A DNA stretch of 64,000 nt. Origin: Armatimonadota bacterium (GTDB lineage: Bacteria; Armatimonadota; Fimbriimonadia; Fimbriimonadales; Fimbriimonadaceae). The DNA lies in assembly GCA_020438215.1 (NCBI GenBank), contig JAGQUX010000010.1, positions 1 through 64,000 of the forward strand. Reading direction: 5' to 3'. Positions 1 to 6,354 of the stretch are shown piece after piece. The stretch's first letter is position 1. The number at the start of each line of letters is the position of its first letter. The notes below the pieces were generated by a model. That model ran no database searches. It was not told the DNA's origin and saw only the letters and a program-made list of their open reading frames with translations. Both the position numbers and the translations under genes were made by a program.

Positions 1-141
1 GTAGTTGGAGACTTTCTTGATAAACCTCACGCCAAAGGTGGACTGGAACTGAGCAGATATACTGCTTCAGGAGTATTGTTGGTCGCCATTGTGTTTCTCA
101 TTTTGCTCTTCAAGCAAAAACCGGCTCAGGAGGCGCATTGA
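1..141 (+). CDS. C-terminal fragment of a membrane protein, COG4705/DUF347-like
   Basis: Frame 1 is open from the first base to a TGA at 139-141 and gives 46 residues. They contain a GDFLDKP...GGLELSRY stretch followed by a hydrophobic helix (about residues 25-38) and a short basic tail. The pattern GDxLxKP..GGLxLSR..AS before a last helix is what I remember from predicted membrane-anchored proteins of COG4705 (DUF347 repeats). The start lies outside the window. Family assignment is from memory of the motif; the reading frame itself is clear. Confidence 0.55.
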   Translation, partial: VVGDFLDKPHAKGGLELSRYTASGVLLVAIVFLILLFKQKPAQEAH

Positions 142-197
142 GTACTCGCTCTCTAAGACCGTAGCTCATAAATAATCCGGATTTGTAGTAGGACTCT

Positions 198-219
198 GGT
201 CTCTCAAAGGTCTCTCAAA
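198..219. repeat. Tandem direct repeat, 2 x 11 bp
   Basis: GGTCTCTCAAA occurs twice back to back at 198-208 and 209-219. It lies in the noncoding gap between the membrane-protein tail and the tRNA-like fragment. Short direct repeats next to an attachment core can be arm-type integrase sites, but that role is only a guess. Confidence 0.6.
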
Positions 220-243
220 TACGGGAAACTGAGGGAGACGGCT

Positions 244-282
244 AGGTTCAACGTGAGACATTGGCTCTAGTTCAACGAACCT
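244..282. repeat. Inverted repeat AGGTTC / GAACCT
   Basis: AGGTTC at 244-249 is the inverse complement of GAACCT at 277-282. The heptamer TTCAACG also occurs twice in direct orientation inside this stretch (247-253 and 271-277). It sits 12 nt before the tRNA-like fragment. It may be a hairpin or a recombinase arm site; nothing proves either. Confidence 0.45.
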
Positions 283-293
283 AAAAAATTTGT

Positions 294-338
294 GTCCTAA
301 GGAGGGCGTCGGGGGTTCGATTCCCTCCGGGGCCGCCA
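294..338 (+). tRNA. 3' half of a tRNA-Arg(CCT), truncated; likely attachment-site remnant
   Basis: The 45 bases read as an anticodon loop GTCCTAA (anticodon CCT), a 5-nt 3' anticodon stem GGAGG, a variable loop GCGTC, a T arm GGGGG-TTCGATT-CCCTC, the 3' acceptor strand CGGGGCC, discriminator G, and an encoded CCA at 336-338. The bases before the loop do not pair with GGAGG, and no GGCCCCG acceptor strand lies upstream, so the 5' half is missing. Such 3' fragments are typical of the far end of elements that integrate into tRNA genes. tmRNA is unlikely because the acceptor lacks the G-U pair read by AlaRS and coding sequence occupies the required upstream space. Confidence 0.55.
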
Positions 339-363
339 GATTCGTAATATAGTGGTGTGATTC

Positions 364-1056
364 ATGTCATACAATTCTCGCCCGAGGAATATGAACAGGC
401 TCGACATGACGGTTAGCAATCCCATGGTCATTCGAGGGTTGGAGCTATTGCGGACACTTGAAGTACCTGATCATTCCACGACAGATGGCATGCCTTATCC
501 GTACGCCTGGTTCTTTGAACATATTTATTTTGGTGAGTGGGAAAATGAGAAATATTGTCAGAAAGAAGACGAGGAAGAAGCCGTTTTAGAATCAGAGCCT
601 GAATTTCGCTCTTACTACATCTTGGGTTGGCTATATGCATTGCTTAAAGGGAATTCAGCTTGTCATCAAACTAAAATGCTATCTGATTATTTCAGAGAGC
701 AATTTTTGCGTGATGTTGGAATTACAAGAAATTGGATAACATTCTTTGGAGTGACACTGTGCCTTAACGGTATGATTTTGGAGAATGCTGGTAAGTTGGA
801 TGGCGCACAATGCACTTTTATCATCGATATGACATCACGAACGGATCCTTTTAGAATCATAGAAGATAATGGATTTTGCACTCCTTTTCCATATATGCCT
901 GAGCTTCTTTCTAAGTTTGATTTGGAACTGTGTCGTCAAGGCTCTGAATATGTCTCAGATGACTGGCTGGCTGCACGCAGAGCAGATTCTGCTGGCCAAT
1001 TATCAATAATGAAGATGTCCGTAATCGAATGGTATCGAGATGAAAATAAAGGTTGA
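364..1056 (+). CDS. Hypothetical protein, 230 aa
   Basis: I do not recognise this protein. It is soluble and acidic, with no signal peptide or membrane helix. An acidic patch (EDEEEA, about residues 68-73) precedes a Trp/Tyr-rich segment that looks helical. The coding sequence is clearly AT-richer than the genes from 2200 to 4400, and the gene starts 25 nt after the truncated tRNA fragment, so it may have been acquired. The ATG at 364 is the first start after the fragment; a second ATG is codon 10. Its ribosome binding site is weak. Confidence 0.6.
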   Translation: MSYNSRPRNMNRLDMTVSNPMVIRGLELLRTLEVPDHSTTDGMPYPYAWFFEHIYFGEWENEKYCQKEDEEEAVLESEPEFRSYYILGWLYALLKGNSACHQTKMLSDYFREQFLRDVGITRNWITFFGVTLCLNGMILENAGKLDGAQCTFIIDMTSRTDPFRIIEDNGFCTPFPYMPELLSKFDLELCRQGSEYVSDDWLAARRADSAGQLSIMKMSVIEWYRDENKG

Positions 1057-1132
1057 TGAATTAGTTTTATGAGAATTGCAATCGATAAGTGCATTCTGCA
1101 ATAGATTTGGACGTAATTCTCACGAGTCGCCA

Positions 1133-1846
1133 CTAGTATCTAGGCAATAGCAACTTAGTCTCTGCCGTAACAACTAAGCCATCCACATGCCCAGCAAATT
1201 CTTTCTGTGGAATCACGATATGCATATGTGTGTAAGTTGTGTGGTGGGTAATCACCCCGGCATCGTGTTTGCTGAAGAAGCCAACGACCGTGCCCTCTTC
1301 GTTCTTTGAATTGAACTGAACCCCCGACTTAGCATGAACCTCATGCGATGAGGGGCCGGCAGGGATGTTTTTTCCATCAATAATGTGTGCCGTGACTTCT
1401 GAAAACTTGCCGACAAATTGGAATGGTATTCGCGATTCTGTATCTAAACCAAGCTCATCTGCTTTCTTATCTATCCAAGAATCAATCTCGCCCCAGCTAA
1501 GGGATTGAGGAACCGCTACTTCTTGCCATTTCTTGACATGAGAGATCGTGACCATCGCCGCGCCAGACTTCATCGCACGTTGATCAGAATCCAATTGGCA
1601 GAGTCTATTGCGGCTTCTCGAAAGATAAATTTTTCCTCCAACGATTGTGATCTCGCCATCAAGTTCAGCAACCGCCCCGACCCCGAAAGTATCCGGCGTT
1701 ATGCCTGCCTTCTCCAGAATGATTTTTGAATCCCTTTTTCCTTCCATGATGATTGGGCGAAGCGCACCCCAAACCTTGACTTCAGGTGATGCTTTGGCCT
1801 GTGTGGTTGCACTTACAAGGGCGAGACTGAGAAGAGAGATACTCAT
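1133..1846 (-). CDS. Secreted acetolactate decarboxylase-like protein
   Basis: The 237-aa product begins with a signal peptide (about residues 1-19) and then matches the alpha-acetolactate decarboxylase fold family. It has a VWGALRPIIMEG start, an ELDGE motif (61-65), GTVVGFF (185-191), and the zinc motif HMH (207, 209) with a further His at 220, the family's H-x-H-x10-H spacing. Classical ALDC turns 2-acetolactate into acetoin. The segment where the active-site arginine is expected (about 140-148) has no arginine in the usual place, and the C-terminal glutamate is not obvious. Zinc binding is well supported, the classical reaction is not. The start overlaps the stop of the upstream minus-strand gene by 3 nt, so the two are probably cotranscribed. 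Confidence 0.7.
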   Translation of the reverse strand: MSISLLSLALVSATTQAKASPEVKVWGALRPIIMEGKRDSKIILEKAGITPDTFGVGAVAELDGEITIVGGKIYLSRSRNRLCQLDSDQRAMKSGAAMVTISHVKKWQEVAVPQSLSWGEIDSWIDKKADELGLDTESRIPFQFVGKFSEVTAHIIDGKNIPAGPSSHEVHAKSGVQFNSKNEEGTVVGFFSKHDAGVITHHTTYTHMHIVIPQKEFAGHVDGLVVTAETKLLLPRY

Positions 1847-2187
1847 TTCGGGGGCTCAATTTTGACAGGAAACTCTTCAACCACTTCGATCTTCCCCACG
1901 ATGTTCCGATTGAGTTCGTCGAGATCCTCCGCAGGAATCCACCATTCTGTTTGGTCGCTACGGCCAACAGTTTGAACGGAATATCTGTCTGAAAATGCCT
2001 TTCGTACACAAAACCGAGTGACAAATCCGTGCCCAAATTGTGTGATGTTCCATTCATTGATCTCCCTGGCATACTGGAGGTTTGTGACGGGATAGAAAAT
2101 TGGCTGCTCAGGTAGACGAGGCGGCCAAGCCGTGTAGCCAGACTCGGCGACTAGATCAAGTTCCGCCTGATTGCACGGGCGGAACAT
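1843..2187 (-). CDS. ADP-ribosylation/crystallin J1-type small protein
   Basis: The 114-aa product has the pattern of a family usually annotated as ADP-ribosylation/crystallin J1: a YRP-like start, then PPRLPEQPIFYPV, GFVTRF, VQTVG and a W(I/V)PAEDLxELN ending. Its biochemical role is not known to me. I place the start at the ATG at 2187 rather than at a TTG at 2262, because the ATG avoids a 53-nt overlap with the upstream DinB gene, begins just before the conserved region and is preceded by GAGAAGA. It overlaps the secreted ALDC-like gene downstream (ATGA) and follows the DinB gene by 22 nt, so three genes form one minus-strand operon. Confidence 0.65.
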   Translation of the reverse strand: MFRPCNQAELDLVAESGYTAWPPRLPEQPIFYPVTNLQYAREINEWNITQFGHGFVTRFCVRKAFSDRYSVQTVGRSDQTEWWIPAEDLDELNRNIVGKIEVVEEFPVKIEPPK

Positions 2188-2209
2188 CTCAATTAAATCT
2201 TCTCTTTCG

Positions 2210-2695
2210 CTAGAATCCAAAGTGCCAATCCTCGTCACCGTAGATGGTTTGGATGTATTCAATCTGTGCGTTGTGGCCCATCGTGTGCATGTATCCGGCA
2301 GGAATAAATGCGCTCAAAGGAGCAGGGCCGAGACCAAACGGCATCTCTTCCAGGCGTTCCAAATCTGATTCAGTGAGAGTATCCAGAAAGGCTATGTACT
2401 CTTCGACGGCCTCCACTAAATAATGCTCTGCCTTTTCGCGAGTGTCGAACGCTTTATCGTGATGATGAAATTCTGCTTGTGCTTGAGCGCTTGTAGAGAT
2501 GGGGAAAGGTGTGCCGCTCATCTGAATTCTGATGTTTTTGAGTGCGTGTGCGGTATGAGCAACAACTTCAAGTATGGATCGAGAGGTGGGAGACGGCTTC
2601 CAATTCAGCTTATCATCGGGAGTTGATGCAAGGAGCGAGAGCATCCGGTCTTTGGCTTGGATGAGTTCGCGCTTCGTGGTCTCGATCAATTCCAT
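2210..2695 (-). CDS. DinB/YfiT-family four-helix protein
   Basis: This 161-aa soluble protein fits the DinB-like superfamily: an amphipathic first helix, an SILEVVAHTAHA segment giving the first metal-binding His, and an HTMGHNAQIEYIQTIYGD segment giving the pair of His near the C-terminus. Relatives are metal-binding proteins, some being thiol transferases (bacillithiol, mycothiol or glutathione dependent). The substrate is unknown here. It is the first gene of the minus-strand operon that runs to 1133. A second DinB protein lies at 4456-4938. Confidence 0.75.
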   Translation of the reverse strand: MELIETTKRELIQAKDRMLSLLASTPDDKLNWKPSPTSRSILEVVAHTAHALKNIRIQMSGTPFPISTSAQAQAEFHHHDKAFDTREKAEHYLVEAVEEYIAFLDTLTESDLERLEEMPFGLGPAPLSAFIPAGYMHTMGHNAQIEYIQTIYGDEDWHFGF

Positions 2696-2734
2696 CGTTT
2701 GATCATACTAGAGCAAGATAGGATGGAGGGAAAA

Positions 2735-3079
2735 ATGAATGCGCTCTTTGTGATCAAACCGTACAAATCGATGGGCATGTGGGTGTTCGATGATGAGCAA
2801 CGGAGGCTCAATCAGGAACCGTTTGTCGGTGGCGCGGACACCTTGATCGACCGAGCAACTGCGGACATCCCTGATGCCGAAAACGGTTTCGCATTGGTTT
2901 TTTCTCAGCACGAGTTTCCCGGGGCAACGATCCATCTGACATGGAGGCGCGCCGAGATGAGTGGCAACACCTATTGGTGCGAAGAACTTCAGCAGGAAGC
3001 ATGGCTCTGTCCGGCGTTGCTCAAATTTTTTGAAGAGCCGCCCGCCGAGCTTTTCGCTAAAGTTCAGGGGATAAGCTGA
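2735..3079 (+). CDS. Small uncharacterised protein, DUF6717-like
   Basis: The 114-aa protein starts MNALFVIKPYK and contains WVFDDE, a REPF/QEPFV-type segment, and a C-terminal block with two Cys (CEEL and WLCPALLKFF). I remember this arrangement from a widespread family of about 110 aa annotated DUF6717; no function is known. I chose the ATG at 2735 because GGAGGG lies 5 nt upstream. An earlier in-frame start would overlap the divergent DinB gene. It runs divergently from the DinB operon and 124 nt before sqr. Confidence 0.6.
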   Translation: MNALFVIKPYKSMGMWVFDDEQRRLNQEPFVGGADTLIDRATADIPDAENGFALVFSQHEFPGATIHLTWRRAEMSGNTYWCEELQQEAWLCPALLKFFEEPPAELFAKVQGIS

Positions 3080-3102
3080 ACATTTGCCAAGAAAATCACA
3101 AT

Positions 3103-3119
3103 ATTCACATCTTGTGAAT
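3103..3119. promoter_or_regulatory. 17-bp palindrome upstream of sqr, candidate operator
   Basis: ATTCACA-TCT-TGTGAAT is a perfect inverted repeat with 7-nt arms, 84 nt before the sqr start codon. Short AT-rich palindromes of this kind are typical operators for dimeric winged-helix repressors. ArsR-family sulfide sensors commonly control sqr genes, but no regulator gene is adjacent here, so the link is an inference. Confidence 0.4.
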
Positions 3120-3203
3120 CCAAACTGGAGAAAAGTGTCTCTATTGAGGAAATTGAGTTCCGCTGGAATGATCTGAGTGCCGGCGGAAGGATCAAGGTGA
3201 CCC

Positions 3204-4412
3204 ATGAAGACACAAAAATTCAAGGTTTTGGTGATTGGAGCCGGGGCAGCGGGATTGGACGTTGCCGCCCGGATGACAAAACACGTTCTCGCCGCAGAAA
3301 TTGCAATCATTGAGCCGGCCGAGTACCACTACTATCAGCCGCTCTGGACATTGGTTGGTGGTGGCGATGCGACCAAAGAGCAATCACATCGAAGCATGAG
3401 TAGCTTGATGCCTGCTGGTGTGAAGTGGATCAAAGAACGCGCCAGCGAACTCATGCCGGATGAGAATGCAGTGATGACCGAGTCGGGTTCTCGTTTGGAA
3501 TACGACTATCTTGTTTTAGTGCCCGGCCTGAAGATTGATTTCGAAGCGATCAAGGGCTTGAAGGAGGCTCTCGAAAACGATCCCCGCGTCTCCACGAACT
3601 ACGACTTCAACCTTTGCGAGAAAACGTTTGAGGGTGTCAAGAACATTAAGAAGGGCGTGGCAATTTTTACCCACCCCAGCACCCCGATCAAATGCGGCGG
3701 TGCTCCGCAGAAAATCATGTATCTGGCTGAGCACTACTGGCAGAAGAACGGCTCTCGAAATGACATTGAGGTGTGCGGTTACTTCGCGCCGGGAACGATT
3801 TTTGGTGTTCCCGCATACGCAGATGCGCTTGACAAGATTGTAGAAAAGCGCGACATCCATATGCATTACCGGATGGATCTCATCGAGGTGCGCCACGAAA
3901 CCGGGGAAGCGATCTTCCAGAACCTGGACAACCCGGATCATCAGGAAATAGTTAAGTACGACTTTATGCACGTCACTCCGAAGATGTTCCCGCCGGATTT
4001 TGTAGCGAACAGTCCGCTCGCCCACCAGGAAGGGCCATCGAAAGGGTGGTGCAATGTGGACATCAACACTTTGCAATCGGTGAACTATCCGAACGTTTTT
4101 GCGCTCGGTGATGTTGCCGCTCTGCCAACCAGTAAAACCGGAGCCGCGATCCGTAAACAAGCGGTTGTCGCTGAGAAGAACCTTGTGAGTCAGATGGGTG
4201 GCACCAAGCCGAGCGAACAGTACGACGGCTACACCTCGTGCCCGCTCGTGACGGGCTATGGTCGCCTGATCATGGCGGAGTTTGGCTACGACAACAAGCT
4301 GATGCCGAGCTTCCCGCTTGACCCAACCAAAGAGCGTTGGTCGATGTACATGATCAAGAAGCACGGGCTACCGATCCTGTACTGGAATTTCATGCTGAAA
4401 GGCAAAGCTTAA
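3204..4412 (+). CDS. sqr: Sulfide:quinone oxidoreductase, SQRDL-like
   Basis: The enzyme oxidises sulfide at the membrane and passes electrons to quinone. The 402-aa sequence has the N-terminal FAD dinucleotide motif GAGAAG (12-17), a second nucleotide region ending in NVFALGDVA, and the redox cysteines expected for the mitochondrial SQOR-like type: Cys164 in IKCGGAPQK and Cys346 in SCPLVTGYG. The C-terminus is amphipathic, suiting monotopic membrane attachment. The ATG is preceded by AAGGTGA at 3194-3200. The gene stands alone between a DUF6717-like gene and a strong hairpin, so it is probably monocistronic and used for sulfide detoxification or respiration. Confidence 0.9.
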   Translation: MKTQKFKVLVIGAGAAGLDVAARMTKHVLAAEIAIIEPAEYHYYQPLWTLVGGGDATKEQSHRSMSSLMPAGVKWIKERASELMPDENAVMTESGSRLEYDYLVLVPGLKIDFEAIKGLKEALENDPRVSTNYDFNLCEKTFEGVKNIKKGVAIFTHPSTPIKCGGAPQKIMYLAEHYWQKNGSRNDIEVCGYFAPGTIFGVPAYADALDKIVEKRDIHMHYRMDLIEVRHETGEAIFQNLDNPDHQEIVKYDFMHVTPKMFPPDFVANSPLAHQEGPSKGWCNVDINTLQSVNYPNVFALGDVAALPTSKTGAAIRKQAVVAEKNLVSQMGGTKPSEQYDGYTSCPLVTGYGRLIMAEFGYDNKLMPSFPLDPTKERWSMYMIKKHGLPILYWNFMLKGKA

Positions 4413-4422
4413 GCTGTGTTCT

Positions 4423-4448
4423 GCGCCCTGAGTCTTGGCTCAGGGCGC
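4423..4448. terminator. Hairpin between convergent genes
   Basis: GCGCCCTGAG and CTCAGGGCGC form a perfect 10-bp stem with a 6-nt loop in the 43-nt space between the sqr stop and the convergent DinB stop. There is no long T run, but the position suits a bidirectional terminator. Confidence 0.65.
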
Positions 4449-4455
4449 TACTGCC

Positions 4456-4938
4456 TTAGTACATTTCCTTGTCGCCGTACGCCATCTGGATGAGCGCAAT
4501 TTGCCCGGTGTGATAGTTCAAATTCCAGCGGGGGTAATCCATCATTTCTTGGTAGGTGAAGTCGCGCCCACCTTCAAACGGGAGGAACTTGGTGTTCATC
4601 AGGCGATCATCGGGGAATGAGGAAACAACTTTCTCGAAGTCTTCCATTCGTTTGTTGAATTCAGCTTCGCACATCTCCACAGTTGTCAATCCACTGCTGT
4701 AGGCGAATTCAGCGGCCATAGATTCCTCGCTCCACTCCACCGGGCGGTCATCAATGAGCTCCGCGGCCCAGCCGGGGCACATCGCCACCTCCTGGATGAT
4801 GAGGAGCGGAGTGCGGGCATCGCCACCGACGCTGAAATCGAGTTTGTTAGCGGGGATGGCCTTGGCGTACCGGAAGAATTCGTTCGCGGCGTTCTTGGTG
4901 CGGTCGATGATGTAGCTCTGAAAACGGGAAGTAGTCAT
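4456..4938 (-). CDS. DinB-like superfamily protein
   Basis: This 160-aa protein has the length and helical pattern of the DinB-like family, ending in a WNLNYHTGQIALIQMAYGD segment that matches the C-terminal metal-site helix. The first-helix His is not conserved: the position usually holding the metal ligand reads IQEVAMCPGW, so metal binding may be altered. The function is unknown. It is convergent with sqr, separated by the 4423-4448 hairpin, and stands alone on the minus strand. Confidence 0.65.
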   Translation of the reverse strand: MTTSRFQSYIIDRTKNAANEFFRYAKAIPANKLDFSVGGDARTPLLIIQEVAMCPGWAAELIDDRPVEWSEESMAAEFAYSSGLTTVEMCEAEFNKRMEDFEKVVSSFPDDRLMNTKFLPFEGGRDFTYQEMMDYPRWNLNYHTGQIALIQMAYGDKEMY

Positions 4939-4980
4939 GTGTCTACATGATATGCGATGTGCTAGGAAGAAGTCAATGGT

Positions 4981-5640
4981 CTAAATTTGCCTTGCGTTTC
5001 TGATCTCTTGTCCTCTGGGAGAGTCGGGGTGAGGAAACTCCTCGATTATAGACTTGATTTCAGAGGCAGCTAATGGACGCCATTCAGTAGACAACAGATG
5101 ATTTTTTAGTGGACTAAAAACTTTCAACATTCGCTTGTAACCTTCTAACCACGGACCGTGTCCATTATATGCGGGAGAGGGTTTAACGTTTTCATATCTG
5201 TCTGGAGTTGTCGTAAGTGGATCCGGAAAGTCTTCGCCGCTTCTAAAGCAATAGAGCATCGCAAAGTACAATTCTCCTTGAGTACTATTTCCGTCCCACC
5301 CGGGAAACTTTACGTCCTCTTCTGAGAGTCCTTCTTTGTCATCTAGTTGTTCAAGACTCCATTGAAGATCATTATACATATCAAGTATATCAAGAACTTC
5401 ACCTTGAGCATCCCGCGATAAACGCGGTTGGCAAATGTCTCCCCAAAGTTCATCAATGAGTAATTCATATCCTGATTCAATGACTTGTTGATATCTTCGA
5501 TAAGTAGAAGGTTCCAAATATAGTTTTTTACCGTTTCTTGTGAAATTGGGTTGAAGCTGAGAGATCAATTCAAGGATTTCATATTGGTTCATTAGAATCA
5601 ATCTCTCTGATCGTGAAAGTGGCTTGTTGTAATCGCTCAT
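4981..5640 (-). CDS. YfbU-family protein
   Basis: The 219-aa product contains the YfbU (PF03887) signature pieces: SRSERLILMNQYEIL near the N-terminus, a YELLIDELW segment, EVLDILDMYNDL, a FPGWDGN block where E. coli YfbU has FLGFD, and a final WLEGYKRML...EIKSIIEE. E. coli YfbU is small, and its overproduction has been linked to cell death; its molecular role is unsettled. I chose the ATG at 5640 (AGGT at suitable spacing) rather than 5667, which would overlap the upstream gene. The gene follows 5651-6202 by 10 nt and both are AT-rich, so they look like a transferred two-gene operon. Confidence 0.75.
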   Translation of the reverse strand: MSDYNKPLSRSERLILMNQYEILELISQLQPNFTRNGKKLYLEPSTYRRYQQVIESGYELLIDELWGDICQPRLSRDAQGEVLDILDMYNDLQWSLEQLDDKEGLSEEDVKFPGWDGNSTQGELYFAMLYCFRSGEDFPDPLTTTPDRYENVKPSPAYNGHGPWLEGYKRMLKVFSPLKNHLLSTEWRPLAASEIKSIIEEFPHPDSPRGQEIRNARQI

Positions 5641-5650
5641 ATTTGAATAC

Positions 5651-6202
5651 CTATTTATTGATTTCATCTATTCTGGATCTAGCAATACTTTGCCATGTTT
5701 GTTCAAAGTGATTTGCTTGACGAGAAATTCTTGCATAAATTTTAGCGCGATGATCATGGGGATCACTTCCTGGTGGAATACTTAAATATTCATTGATCAG
5801 TGAGATTAGCTTTGTGATCTCTGGTTCTATAGTTCTCTGGTACGGCAATCCAGCTGCGGTTCTCTGCATCTTAACTAGGTCTTTCTTTGCCAAGGATAAT
5901 CCATCTTCTGATTTTTTAGACAACTGACCAGCAGGAAGGAATTTGTCTCCTTTGATGCCTTCAAGGGCTGATCCTTCAATACGTTCGCGTAGTTCTATGG
6001 CAACCTTTAGTTTGATTTCATTGTCTTGACTTAATTGCAATTGTAAACTTTGCATTTGAGTCGAATTGCTTTTTGCACTCTGTACTAACGCTCCTTTGTG
6101 GTACTTTCTCAAAAATACAATAGAGATAACGGCAATTATGATTTGAATACAAACTAAGCTGTACTGCAAAATATCTCCCATACCTTGGTTCGAGTTGGTC
6201 AT
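5651..6202 (-). CDS. Hypothetical membrane-anchored coiled-coil protein
   Basis: The 183-aa protein has one N-terminal membrane helix (about residues 13-31), then a Gln/Ser-rich helical region (STQMQSLQLQLSQ) likely to form a coiled coil, and a mostly helical C-terminus. I do not recognise a family. It precedes the YfbU-family gene by 10 nt in the same direction, so the two products may work together, the membrane protein perhaps acting as sensor or anchor; that is inference. Base composition is AT-rich relative to copA next door. Confidence 0.6.
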   Translation of the reverse strand: MTNSNQGMGDILQYSLVCIQIIIAVISIVFLRKYHKGALVQSAKSNSTQMQSLQLQLSQDNEIKLKVAIELRERIEGSALEGIKGDKFLPAGQLSKKSEDGLSLAKKDLVKMQRTAAGLPYQRTIEPEITKLISLINEYLSIPPGSDPHDHRAKIYARISRQANHFEQTWQSIARSRIDEINK

Positions 6203-6354
6203 CTTATCAGTACCACCACTAGCTCTTTGTGTTTAGTGTGTTTAAGTATCTTGAGAAGTCAAAATCAGTCAAAAAGCGTTTATGAAAGTATACCGAAAGG
6301 GAAGGTCTCCCGCACTCATTCCACCTCAACTCCGTAGAATAGAGGTGCGCCCCC

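Noticed and set aside
142-293. Group I intron splitting the tRNA-Arg anticodon loop
   Set aside because: CAAATACGGGAAACT at 215-229 recalls a group I core, but only about 150 nt are available and P7 and a 5' tRNA half are missing.
142-338. tmRNA ending at the CCA
   Set aside because: The acceptor has no G3-U70 pair, coding sequence runs to 141 and leaves no room for the 5' half, and no tag-peptide frame with ALAA was seen.
6280-6354. CueR or CsoR operator before copA
   Set aside because: Only one half-site, GGGAAGGT, was found; no matching ACCTTCCC or a TATACCCC repeat is present at the right spacing.
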